Shown here in pieces: positions 18,233 to 26,442 of a DNA stretch of 64,000 bases; the stretch's first letter is position 1, and each line of letters opens with the position of its first letter. The notes under the pieces were generated by a model, which worked only from the letters and a program-made list of their open reading frames with translations, was not told where the DNA came from and made no database searches. Where the stretch lies: assembly GCF_003151135.1 (NCBI RefSeq), contig NZ_QEQK01000014.1, positions 19,801 through 83,800 on the forward strand. Direction: 5' to 3'. The position numbers were made by a program, and so were the translations under genes. The stretch comes from Abyssibacter profundi (GTDB lineage: Bacteria; Pseudomonadota; Gammaproteobacteria; Nevskiales; OUC007).

Positions 18233-18328
18233 AGTGTACTGCATTCGCCGGTTTGCGCACTTCACGCGCACTGGATCACTCGTAATTGGTTATCAAATTA
18301 TTGTAATTAAAGACAATAAACTAAAATT

Positions 18329-18346
18329 AGTGAACGACTGTTGACA
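18329..18346. promoter_or_regulatory. DesT/FabR-like operator
   Basis: AGTGAACGACTGTTGACA lies in the divergent desT/desC promoter region. From memory it differs at about three positions from the DesT site described upstream of P. aeruginosa desCB. Its TTGACA end also looks like a -35 element. The preceding 45 bases are strongly AT-rich compared with the rest of the window. Confidence 0.6.
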
Positions 18347-18368
18347 TGCTGTTGCGGCTGGTGGAAGG

Positions 18369-18386
18369 TGTGTACACACGTACACA
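18369..18386. promoter_or_regulatory. Second palindrome in desC promoter
   Basis: TGTGTAC-ACAC-GTACACA is a perfect 7-bp inverted repeat with a 4-base spacer, 19 bases before the desC start codon. It may be a second DesT site or the operator of another repressor. Confidence 0.5.
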
Positions 18387-18404
18387 TCACCTGGTCTCGC
18401 TCCT

Positions 18405-19538
18405 ATGTCGAACCGCACCTCGCAAGCTCTGATTCGTCGACCCGCCGCACTGGGCGCGCGTGTGCTCTCGGCGCTGACGTTCCCGCATCCCGTCGCCAGT
18501 GTTGCGGAAGCGCTTGATACGCGGCTGCGTTTGCGGACCTCCAGCGGGCACATCCCTGCGCGGGTGGTGGCGGTGGACCGGCCAACCGGCGACAGCGTTC
18601 GGCTCACCCTGCAGCCACTCGGCCGCTGGTCGGGTTTTAAGCCGGGACAGTTCGTCCAACTCGCCGTCGAGGTCGATGGCGTGCGCCGAGTGCGCTGCTT
18701 CTCGCCGGCGCAGTCGGCGCACCGTGAAGGTGGCCTGCTGGAGTTCACGATCAAGGTGAACGCGCAGGGTCAGGTGTCGCGTTATCTGTACGAGCACGCC
18801 GTGCCGGGGCTGTCGCTGGCGCTATCCGAGCCGCAGGGTGATTTTCACCTGCCCGTATGCCGGCCCGATCGGATTCTGCTGATCAGCGGTGGCAGCGGGA
18901 TCACGCCGGTGCTCTCCATGCTGCGGACGCTGGTGGATGAGGGCTATGCCGGGCGTGTGAGCTTCTTGCATTACCTGCGCCGGCCGCAGGATCAGGTGGC
19001 CGCAGAAGAACTCGCCGCCATTGACCAAGCGCAGGCCAACATCGATGTCCATGTCGTGTTCACCGATCCGGACCACGCCGATCAGGGGGCTGATGCCGGT
19101 CATTGCACCGCGGCACAGCTCAAGCGCCTGGTGCCTGACTTCGACCAGGCCGCCACCTGGCTATGTGGCCCGGCTGGATTAATGGCCGCCGTGGAGGCCA
19201 TCTACAGCGAGCATGGCTGCGCTGAGCAACTGCAGACCGAGCGGTTCTCGCTGGCCCCGATCGAGCTGGCCAGCGGTGACGCCGCCAGCGGCGAGGTGCG
19301 TTTTGCGCGCAGCGAGCGATTGATCGACAACAGCGGCGCGACGCTGCTGGAACAGGCCGAGGCGGCCGGGCTACGCCCGCAGCACGGGTGCCGCATGGGC
19401 ATTTGCAGCACCTGCACCTGCCGCAAGCAGTCCGGCGCCGTGCGCAATCTGCAAACCGGCGAAATTTCCACGGAGTCCGATGAGGACATCCGAATTTGTA
19501 TTTCACAGCCCGTGGGTTCCGTGACGCTGGACATCTAG
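18405..19538 (+). CDS. desC: Ferredoxin reductase (FAD/NAD + 2Fe-2S), desaturase electron donor
   Basis: A 377-residue electron-transfer protein. An FAD-binding ferredoxin-reductase-type domain (about residues 45-145) and NAD-binding domain (about 150-275, with LLISGGSGITPVLSML) are followed by a plant-type 2Fe-2S ferredoxin domain. Its cluster cysteines are in GCRMGICSTCTC and a fourth lies near the C-terminus. It would pass electrons from NAD(P)H to the desaturase encoded 57 bases downstream, matching the DesC-DesB pair controlled by DesT. The ribosome-binding site is weak. Confidence 0.9.
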   Translation: MSNRTSQALIRRPAALGARVLSALTFPHPVASVAEALDTRLRLRTSSGHIPARVVAVDRPTGDSVRLTLQPLGRWSGFKPGQFVQLAVEVDGVRRVRCFSPAQSAHREGGLLEFTIKVNAQGQVSRYLYEHAVPGLSLALSEPQGDFHLPVCRPDRILLISGGSGITPVLSMLRTLVDEGYAGRVSFLHYLRRPQDQVAAEELAAIDQAQANIDVHVVFTDPDHADQGADAGHCTAAQLKRLVPDFDQAATWLCGPAGLMAAVEAIYSEHGCAEQLQTERFSLAPIELASGDAASGEVRFARSERLIDNSGATLLEQAEAAGLRPQHGCRMGICSTCTCRKQSGAVRNLQTGEISTESDEDIRICISQPVGSVTLDI

Positions 19539-19594
19539 TCCCGCCCGTTCCCCGGCTGATTACCCGAACGCTAGACGTCTCAAGGAGGCATCCA

Positions 19595-20698
19595 ATGGCT
19601 GAATCAACTGCATCTCAGGCACCCGTTTTAACCCCTGAACAACTCGAGGCTTTCGGGCAGGAGCTCGACGCACTGCGTGACCGCGTGCTGGCGGATCTCG
19701 GTGAACGTGACGCCCGCTACATTCGCAAGGTCATCAAGGCGCAGCGTCGTCTGGAGGTCGGTGGCCGAGGCCTGCTGTTCCTGAGCTTCTTCCCCCCGGC
19801 TTGGGTTGCCGGCACGCTGGCGTTGTCCGTGTCCAAGATCCTGGACAACATGGAGATCGGCCACAACATCATGCATGGCCAGTACGACTGGATGAACGAT
19901 CCCGAACTGGCGGGCGCGAACTTCGAATGGGACACCGCCTGCCCGGCGGACCAGTGGCGTCATTCCCACAACTACATGCATCACACCTTTACCAATGTGC
20001 AGGGTGTGGACCGTGACATTGGCTATGGCGTGCTGCGTATGTCCGAGGACAAGGCTTGGCACCCCTACTTTCTGTTGAACCCTCTCTGGGCGTTTCTGCT
20101 CGCCGTGTTCTTCCAATACGGTGTCGCCTTGCATGACCTGGAGGTCGAGCGGCTGCGCAAAGGCAAACGTGATAAGCGTGAGGTGATGGGCATCGCCAAG
20201 GGCATCTGGCGCAAGACCAGCCGCCAGACACTGAAGGACTACGTGCTGTTTCCGCTGCTCGCGGGTCCGGTCGCGCCACTGGTGTTCGCCGGCAATATGA
20301 CGGCGAATCTGGCGCGCAATCTATGGAGCTACACCATCATTTTCTGCGGTCACTTTCCGGATGGTACGCACCAGTTTTCCCGTGAGGTGCTGGATGACGA
20401 GCGTCCGGGGCATTGGTATTACCGCCAGCTGCTGGGCTCGGCCAATCTGACCGGCGGGACGTTGTTCCACATCATGAGCGGCAACCTGAGCCACCAGATC
20501 GAGCACCATCTGTTCCCGACCTTGCCGGCACATCGCTACGCGGAGATCTCCGACGAGGTGCAGGCGATCTGTCAGCGCTACAACCTCCCGTACAACAAGG
20601 GCCCGCTGCGCAAGCAGTTTGGCACCGTGGTCAAGCGCATCGCGCGACTCTCGCTGCCCAACCGGCTGGTCGGCCTGCCTGCCGCGGCGGCCGCCTGA
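19595..20698 (+). CDS. desB: Membrane fatty-acyl desaturase
   Basis: A 367-residue di-iron membrane desaturase that inserts a double bond into acyl chains. All three histidine boxes are present: HNIMH (90-94), HNYMHH (125-130) and HQIEHH (300-305), with hydrophobic segments between them. The start at 19595 has a strong AAGGAGG 6 bases upstream; a longer open frame overlapping desC is not used. Electrons come from the adjacent ferredoxin reductase and expression is probably controlled by the divergent DesT. The regiochemistry (delta-9 is usual for DesB) is inferred from context only. Confidence 0.92.
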   Translation: MAESTASQAPVLTPEQLEAFGQELDALRDRVLADLGERDARYIRKVIKAQRRLEVGGRGLLFLSFFPPAWVAGTLALSVSKILDNMEIGHNIMHGQYDWMNDPELAGANFEWDTACPADQWRHSHNYMHHTFTNVQGVDRDIGYGVLRMSEDKAWHPYFLLNPLWAFLLAVFFQYGVALHDLEVERLRKGKRDKREVMGIAKGIWRKTSRQTLKDYVLFPLLAGPVAPLVFAGNMTANLARNLWSYTIIFCGHFPDGTHQFSREVLDDERPGHWYYRQLLGSANLTGGTLFHIMSGNLSHQIEHHLFPTLPAHRYAEISDEVQAICQRYNLPYNKGPLRKQFGTVVKRIARLSLPNRLVGLPAAAAA

Positions 20699-20776
20699 TG
20701 GCCTGCCGGTCGGGGTCGCGGGACGCCGGCCGGCGGGGTGCTACGCTCTGCTACCGCGATTCGGTCTGAGGACGAC

Positions 20777-21817
20777 ATGACAAGCAAGGATGCATTTGCC
20801 GGCTCCAAGGCCGAGGCATTGCTGGAGGCCCACGTGGCCTGGCTGGTTGCCAGATGGGACAGCGAGGGCCTGGAAGACGAAGTCGGGCGCCGGCTGGATG
20901 CCGCCTTGGCCGTGGCCGATCAGCTCAAGCTGGAGGATGTGGTCACGCTGCGATCCATTCAGCAGACGGCCATTGGCTATGCCTCAGACATGACGCTGGG
21001 CGGGGCCATTCCAGCACTGGTGGGCGACATTGCCACAGCGCTTTATGAGCATCCGGTCCACGAGAAGACCCGCCTGGAGCAGCTGATGCCGGACAAGCAG
21101 TTCGAGGAGCTGCTGGACAAGGTGCTGGAGCTGCGTGAACTGCGCGAAGCGGTGGTGCATGAATCCGTCTCCAACCCCATCTTCGCGAATCTGATTACCG
21201 AGCTGCTGTACTCGGGCGTGCGCGACTATGTTGCGACCAGCACCAAGTTGGCCGGCAGGTTGCCCGGGGCCAAGTCCGCGATGAAATTTGGCAAGGCGTT
21301 TGTCGATCGGGCGCGGCCTGAGCTGGGCAATTCGCTGGAAGACGGCATCAAGACCTACGTCAACAAGAACACCCAGACCAGTCTGAACGCCAGCGAACGC
21401 TACCTGCTGGATGCCTTCGAATCTGACGAGTTCCGGCAGGTGGTGCTGGACTTGTGGGACGAGAACAAGCATCTCTCGGTGGCCAGCGTGCGGGATTTTG
21501 CCGGTCAGCTGGATATCGAAGAATTGTTCGTCATTGGCTACGAGTACTGGCAGCACCTTCGGCAGACTCCGCTCTACCAGCAACTCATCGAATCCGGCAT
21601 CGAGGTGTTCTATGACACCTATCGCAAGACACCGCTGACCGAGATACTCGAAGACATCGGTGTGACGCGCGACATGATGGTGCGTGATGCCATGCGTTTC
21701 CTCCCCAAGATCGTCCGGGCCCTGCGCAAAAAAGGGTTGCTGGAATCGGCTATCCGGCAGCAGCTGGAGGATTTTTACCGCTCTGACGCCGCCGCGGCCG
21801 TGCTGAACGACCGCTGA
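20777..21817 (+). CDS. Helical cytoplasmic protein of unknown function
   Basis: A 346-residue, almost wholly alpha-helical acidic protein with no signal peptide and no clear membrane helix. It begins with MTSKDAFAGSKAEALLEAHV and ends with a KIVRALRKKGLLESAIRQQLEDFYRSD tail. I do not recognise the family. TGAGGA is 4 bases upstream of the chosen ATG at 20777. It follows the desaturase by 78 bases on the same strand with no terminator between, so it may belong to the DesT-controlled operon. A lipid-related or membrane-peripheral role is a guess from position. Confidence 0.72.
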   Translation: MTSKDAFAGSKAEALLEAHVAWLVARWDSEGLEDEVGRRLDAALAVADQLKLEDVVTLRSIQQTAIGYASDMTLGGAIPALVGDIATALYEHPVHEKTRLEQLMPDKQFEELLDKVLELRELREAVVHESVSNPIFANLITELLYSGVRDYVATSTKLAGRLPGAKSAMKFGKAFVDRARPELGNSLEDGIKTYVNKNTQTSLNASERYLLDAFESDEFRQVVLDLWDENKHLSVASVRDFAGQLDIEELFVIGYEYWQHLRQTPLYQQLIESGIEVFYDTYRKTPLTEILEDIGVTRDMMVRDAMRFLPKIVRALRKKGLLESAIRQQLEDFYRSDAAAAVLNDR

Positions 21818-21863
21818 AGGCTTTGGGAAACACGCGCGCACTCACGGCGCCTCGGCAGCGCGA

Positions 21864-21880
21864 CGTTTTGACGCAAAACG
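21864..21880 (+). terminator. Small hairpin between convergent genes
   Basis: CGTTTTG-ACG-CAAAACG, a 7-bp perfect stem, lies between the convergent genes ending at 21817 and 21922. No long T-run follows on either side, so it is only a possible terminator. Confidence 0.35.
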
Positions 21881-21921
21881 GGGCGGTTATCGGACGCTTG
21901 AACGAAGTTCGTGCCGTTTAA

Positions 21922-22326
21922 TTAATTGCTCAGGCGTGTCTTGGCGCGGCGGCCGGCCTGTAGCTGGTGGTAACGCGACACCAGCGAGGCCCAGGGGTGA
22001 CTCAGGTCCAGTTTGGGGAATTTCGGCGTATGAATGGCCTGGTGCCCCTGTGGGGTCAATTCCAGCAGCCAGTCATCGCCGTCGGGGTGCGGTGCCAGGC
22101 ATTCCTCGTCGATCAGGTGGCGTAGCGCCGCAGCGACGTCTTCGGTGCGGACCTTGGCGCGCTGTCCGATTTCATCCAGCAGTGTTGTTCCCAGCAGCCG
22201 TCCTGTCGCCGAGATATTGAGATCGCGATAAATCGCCAGAATCATTGTGGCAGCCACCTGCACGTACTCGTCCGCCGGCTGGTGTCTGCGGTCCTCTGAT
22301 GCGCTCAGATTAATGGGCTCGTTCAT
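21922..22326 (-). CDS. Small winged-helix-like protein, unknown
   Basis: A 134-residue soluble protein. The segment LLGTTLLDEIGQRAKVRTEDVAAALRHLIDEECLAPH (about residues 45-82) reads like a winged helix-turn-helix, followed by WLLELTPQGHQAI, a wing-like strand often seen in PadR/MarR-like or sRNA-associated small regulators. The start at 22326 has a GGAG about 9 bases upstream. It is not clearly part of an operon. A DNA-binding role is inferred from the pattern. Confidence 0.62.
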   Translation of the reverse strand: MNEPINLSASEDRRHQPADEYVQVAATMILAIYRDLNISATGRLLGTTLLDEIGQRAKVRTEDVAAALRHLIDEECLAPHPDGDDWLLELTPQGHQAIHTPKFPKLDLSHPWASLVSRYHQLQAGRRAKTRLSN

Positions 22327-22460
22327 TGGCGATTGCTCCAGAACTTGCGTGAACTGAGGCGAACACTGGCGTTGGCGCCCAAAGATCATATCTGTGGATT
22401 ACGGTTGGCAGTGGTCGGGCCGTGCATTATCGCGATGGCCTGTGAAGGCGCCGTAAACGA

Positions 22461-23936
22461 TCAGTCCACGCTGTTAACGGGCCGCACATGTCGATCGCTA
22501 TCGACCAGGGCGAAGGTCACCGCCTCATGGTCGAGTGGGCTGCGGCCGACCGGGCCGGTGAGGTCGAAGACCAGCTTGCGGTCATCCCAGGGGTCGGTGC
22601 CCCAGCCGCGCTCGAGAATTTCGATGGTGTCGCCCTGGACCTCGATGTAAGCGTAGGAGACATTGTCGCTGTCGTCGGTCTCCAATACGTAACCCATCTC
22701 GTCCACGATGGAGCGCACCACGTAGCGCCCATTCGGATTGCCGTCGAACTCCACGTACATGCCGGGTCGCTGCCAGCGGTAGACGTCGCCCCAGCCCACC
22801 GACAGGCCGATGGTGCCCGCCGTGGGTGAAAAACAGTTGTCCAGCGGGCTGTCGCCACCGGGGGTTTCATAGCCCTGCTCGAAGGCGTACCAGTTGCCGA
22901 ATAGCTGGTCGGCTGGGCAGAACCCGGACTTGGTTCCCAGCCCCGCCGCCACCAGCGCGCCCAATTCGGTGTCGGTCACTTGGTAGAGCTCGAACTTCAA
23001 GATGAAGTCGTCGTGGAAGTGGACGTGGATGGGATGAAAGGAGTACGTCCCGGCCGGTCGGGCGGTCTGGCTGCCGTCCGTCCAATGCACCACCTGGGTC
23101 TTGGGCCCGATAATCGTGCGGGAAAGCAGCTCATTCGGTGCGATTTCGGTTTCTCCGGCCAAGGTGTCGGCCAGCAGCTCGAAGCGCATGTCATAGATAC
23201 CCTGGCCCACATTGACCGGCCCTGAGGTAAAGCGCAGGCAGCGTATGGCGCCTGCGCCCCCAATCTCCACGGGGGCGGCTTCATCGACACTACAGGAGAT
23301 GGGCTCGATGCCAGCCACCGACAGCGGCGGATTGACGGTGTCAGGCGGGTACAGTCCATTGAGTGGATTGGCGGGCGCGACGAACCCGAATTCGTAGGGG
23401 GGCACCGTGCGCAGATTGGGGAGCAGCGGTTCGGGATCAGCGGGTAAAGCCGGGCTGACCGTCAGCGCCGATTCCAGCTTGGCGCGCATGCGAAAGCTGG
23501 CGTAGGTGGCATTGTCGGGCCGGATCTGAACCCGCCAGAGGCCGGCGGTGGGTTCGTCAATCAGGACCTCGGAGTTGAACTGGTTGAAGTTGTCATCTTC
23601 GCCCGCCAGGCTGCCGTCGGGAGCAAACACGTGGATACCAAAGCTGTCTGTTCGCTCGGGCGTATCCAGCCCGATACGCAGGCGCTTGCCGCCGGGTGCC
23701 ACGTCGAGCAGGTAGCTGGGACAGGCCAGATACGTGTCGCATAGCGACAGGCTGGGCACCTGGCCGTTTAGTGTTTCGCCCTCCCAAAACCAGGCTTCGT
23801 CGATATCCAGCACCGCATCCAGCGTGGCCGCGGGCGGGACGCCGGTCTCGTCCGTGGTATCGGCCTGCGGGCCGCCCGAGCAGGCGTAGCAGAGCAGCAA
23901 AGGGGTCAGGCTGAGCCCGAGTCGGCTGGGTCGCAT
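22461..23936 (-). CDS. Lysyl oxidase-family lipoprotein
   Basis: A 491-residue exported protein. The first 19 residues form a lipoprotein-like signal ending at Cys19 (slightly unusual box CYAC). Residues about 35-160 look like a PPC-type beta-sandwich. Residues about 235-450 match lysyl oxidases: copper ligands His304, His306 and His308 in HVHFH, Lys336 in GTKSGFC (equivalent to GHKASFC, the LTQ lysine) and Tyr386 in GWGDVY (equivalent to the LTQ tyrosine). These copper amine oxidases oxidise primary amines, classically lysine side chains, to aldehydes. The gene follows a secreted amidase by 70 bases. The start at 23936 gives the signal peptide; the open frame upstream is antisense-like overlap with the amidase gene. 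Confidence 0.83.
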   Translation of the reverse strand: MRPSRLGLSLTPLLLCYACSGGPQADTTDETGVPPAATLDAVLDIDEAWFWEGETLNGQVPSLSLCDTYLACPSYLLDVAPGGKRLRIGLDTPERTDSFGIHVFAPDGSLAGEDDNFNQFNSEVLIDEPTAGLWRVQIRPDNATYASFRMRAKLESALTVSPALPADPEPLLPNLRTVPPYEFGFVAPANPLNGLYPPDTVNPPLSVAGIEPISCSVDEAAPVEIGGAGAIRCLRFTSGPVNVGQGIYDMRFELLADTLAGETEIAPNELLSRTIIGPKTQVVHWTDGSQTARPAGTYSFHPIHVHFHDDFILKFELYQVTDTELGALVAAGLGTKSGFCPADQLFGNWYAFEQGYETPGGDSPLDNCFSPTAGTIGLSVGWGDVYRWQRPGMYVEFDGNPNGRYVVRSIVDEMGYVLETDDSDNVSYAYIEVQGDTIEILERGWGTDPWDDRKLVFDLTGPVGRSPLDHEAVTFALVDSDRHVRPVNSVD

Positions 23937-24006
23937 CAGTTCACTCCCTGAACAGGCTGGATGGTGGCCTGATCCCACGCTGCAACGGGTGTGCCAGCGA
24001 CTGCCT

Positions 24007-25602
24007 TCAGGGGGGCGGGTCGCCCGGCAATGCAGGGCGCCGGCGGTGCAACGTGGCTTGCTCGTAGGCGTAGGCCAGGGTGAACAGGGTCGATTCATCC
24101 CAGCGTCGGCCGAAGAATTCAATGCCGACCGGGCGGGCTGGCGTGTCGCCTGTGAAGCCGGCCGGCACCACGATGGACGGCATGGCCGTGGTGCTGCCAA
24201 ACGCGCAGTTGTCGGTTTGGGCCTGGCCGGTGGGCTGGGCCGCATTCTGAACCGGTGGGTAGACCAGGGCATCCAGGCCCAGGCTGTCGAGCTGGCCCTC
24301 GACGTACTCGCGCACGGCTTCGCGCTGGGCCAGCAGGTCCTGGTAGCGCGTTGAACTGGTGTCGCGCAGCAGCAGGCTGGCACCGACCAGCGCCTCGATG
24401 AAGGGATGGACGAGGCCGCTGGCAAACACCTCCTCGGTGTTCGCGCGCGGGGCATCGAAACTGGCGAGATATTCGTCCAGGTGGTCGGCAAACTCCTGCA
24501 CGATGAGCGTCTTGGAAATGTCGACAAAGTCGGGCAATTCGACGGGATCAACGATCTCCGCACCGAGAGCGGCAAGATCGGCGAGTGCCTGGTCCATCAC
24601 GGCGTTGATGTCGGCGTCGTCACCAAATGCATCGGTGCCCCCATAGCTGCGCAGCACACCAATGCGCCGGCCCGCCAGCCCTTGGGCATCCAGCGCATCG
24701 ACATAACTCGCAGGCTGATAGCGATCGGGCACCTGGGTGCGCGGATCGGCAGGGTCAGCCCCGGCCATCGCATCGAGCATCAGAGCGGCGTCGCGCACGC
24801 TGCGTGTAATCGGGCCGCCCACATCCATGGTGTGCGACAGCGGGACCAGACCATCCTGCGACACCAGCCCTACGGTGGACCGTACGCCGACCAGGCTGTT
24901 GTTGGCCGGTGGCAGGCGGATCGACGCGCAGGTATCTGATCCGGTGCCGATTGCGCCGAAGTTGGCTGCAATCGCGGCAGCCGTTCCGCCGCTGGAGCCA
25001 CCAGCATCCAGGCTGGTGTCATAGGGCAGGCCGATGCGCTGGCTGACGCTGTTAAAGCTCTGCGTCCAGTAGGCGTATTCGCTCATGCCGGCCTTGCCCA
25101 GGATCAGGGCGCCGGCGGCGCGAAGGCGTGCCACCGTGAAGGCGTCATCTGGTGGTTGGGAGCCTGCCAGCGCCAGTGATGACGCGGTGGTGGGAAAGTC
25201 GTCAGTGTCGTACAAATCCTTGAGGATGACCGGGACACAGTGCAAGGGACCAACAGGGCCGGTCGCTGCATAGGCATGATCCAGCGCTTCAGCCTGGGCC
25301 TGCCACTGCGGGTTGAGACTGACCATGCTGTTGATGGGCAGCCCGGTGTCCACGTGATTGTCCAGGGTCTCGATACGCTGCAAATAGCGCTCTGCCAGTT
25401 CGACGCAGCGTAGCGGCTCGCCGTCTGCATCTACCTGTTCACCCCGCCAGGCCGCCTGAATGTCTTCAATGCGGGCTTCGAGCAGTTCAAACGGGACGGG
25501 CTCGCTGACGGTGCCGGATTCGCCGGTCGGAGAGGAGGGGCCGCAGGCCGCGAGCAGCAGCGAGCAAAGGGGCAAGCACAGGCAAATCGGGCGTGATGGC
25601 AT
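24007..25602 (-). CDS. Secreted amidase lipoprotein (amidase-signature family)
   Basis: A 531-residue amidase-signature enzyme with a lipoprotein signal ending LLAAC (Cys20). The Ser-cisSer-Lys triad is Lys128 (VILKDLYD), Ser204 in DAGGSSGG, and Ser227 in GSDTCASIR; the usual GG before that serine is CA here. Such enzymes hydrolyse amides such as peptide-derived or aryl amides. The lipid anchor puts it in the envelope, unlike most family members. It is 54 bases after the secreted protein gene and 70 bases before the lysyl oxidase-like gene, so the run is probably one operon. The start at 25602 gives the proper signal peptide. Confidence 0.9.
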   Translation of the reverse strand: MPSRPICLCLPLCSLLLAACGPSSPTGESGTVSEPVPFELLEARIEDIQAAWRGEQVDADGEPLRCVELAERYLQRIETLDNHVDTGLPINSMVSLNPQWQAQAEALDHAYAATGPVGPLHCVPVILKDLYDTDDFPTTASSLALAGSQPPDDAFTVARLRAAGALILGKAGMSEYAYWTQSFNSVSQRIGLPYDTSLDAGGSSGGTAAAIAANFGAIGTGSDTCASIRLPPANNSLVGVRSTVGLVSQDGLVPLSHTMDVGGPITRSVRDAALMLDAMAGADPADPRTQVPDRYQPASYVDALDAQGLAGRRIGVLRSYGGTDAFGDDADINAVMDQALADLAALGAEIVDPVELPDFVDISKTLIVQEFADHLDEYLASFDAPRANTEEVFASGLVHPFIEALVGASLLLRDTSSTRYQDLLAQREAVREYVEGQLDSLGLDALVYPPVQNAAQPTGQAQTDNCAFGSTTAMPSIVVPAGFTGDTPARPVGIEFFGRRWDESTLFTLAYAYEQATLHRRRPALPGDPPP

Positions 25603-25656
25603 CAGCAGGCATGGCGGAGAATGACCACGCCCGGCTCGCAAGCCCCATGCCAGTGG

Positions 25657-26442
25657 CTAGTCGGGGCTGGGTTCAGCCGCCTGGGCCGCCTGGGCGGCGT
25701 CAACCGCGGCTCTGGCTTCTGCCGGGGGTTGGCGGTGATAACTCACCCGGACCGGATAAACCTTGCCGTCGGCCTGCTGCATGTTGCCAATGCCGCGATA
25801 CTGCTTGAGCTGTCGCGTCTCCCGGTCGTATTCGACAATGAGCGGGTCGACGAACACGCCCAGCAGCGAGTCCAGCGCCACCTTAATCTGGAGGGTGGGG
25901 CGGCCCTCGAAGCTGGATTCACCGACCCGTTCGGCCTTGAACTTGTAGGCGTCGAGGCGGCCGGCGGCGATGAACTGGAACTTGATCCGGTCGCCGGCAA
26001 CAAGCGCGTCCCAGTGCTCGCGGACGAAATAATCGAAGCCGGAGTCCGCGCAGGCCTGCGTTCGGGGCTTGATATCCGTGGTCGACGCGGTGGCTTCATC
26101 CGCCTTTTGCCGGTACAGGGTGATCGATTCGCCGCCGATATCGCGTATTCCCTCGCGGTAGCCGGTGCGGATCATGTGAAAGTCATAGCCCGGCACCGCA
26201 GGATTTTCACCGATGTGGAACTGCTTTTCGGCGATTCGGTTGCCATCGGCATCCCAGAAATCCACGCGCCATTCGGTGATGGCACCGGCGTCGTTGACGA
26301 CTTGCCGGTGATGTTCGATGTAGCGGAACCTGTCGCCCTCCAGCGTGTACCCATAGCCAAAGAACTGCTGCTCCGCCGCCGGGACGGGCCCCGTCACGGC
26401 AGCCAGCAGGGCCGCCGCCAGCACCGGCAACAGGCGCCCCAT
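25657..26442 (-). CDS. Secreted protein of unknown function
   Basis: A 261-residue exported protein with a signal peptide (residues 1 to about 22, ending PVPAAEQ). The mature part is beta-rich with repeated charged/aromatic strands (YGYTLEGDRFRYIEHH, FWDADGNRIAEKQFHIG), and the C-terminus is Ala/Pro-rich. I do not recognise a named family; DUF3108-like lipid/membrane-related proteins have a similar look. Its ATG overlaps the stop of the methyltransferase gene by one base (TAATG), which is strong evidence of coupled expression and a shared pathway. Confidence 0.72.
   Translation of the reverse strand: MGRLLPVLAAALLAAVTGPVPAAEQQFFGYGYTLEGDRFRYIEHHRQVVNDAGAITEWRVDFWDADGNRIAEKQFHIGENPAVPGYDFHMIRTGYREGIRDIGGESITLYRQKADEATASTTDIKPRTQACADSGFDYFVREHWDALVAGDRIKFQFIAAGRLDAYKFKAERVGESSFEGRPTLQIKVALDSLLGVFVDPLIVEYDRETRQLKQYRGIGNMQQADGKVYPVRVSYHRQPPAEARAAVDAAQAAQAAEPSPD

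Noticed and set aside
22461..24575. Extended 704-residue reading of the lysyl oxidase-like gene
   Set aside because: The first 213 residues are an antisense-like overlap with the amidase gene; the start at 23936 gives a signal peptide.
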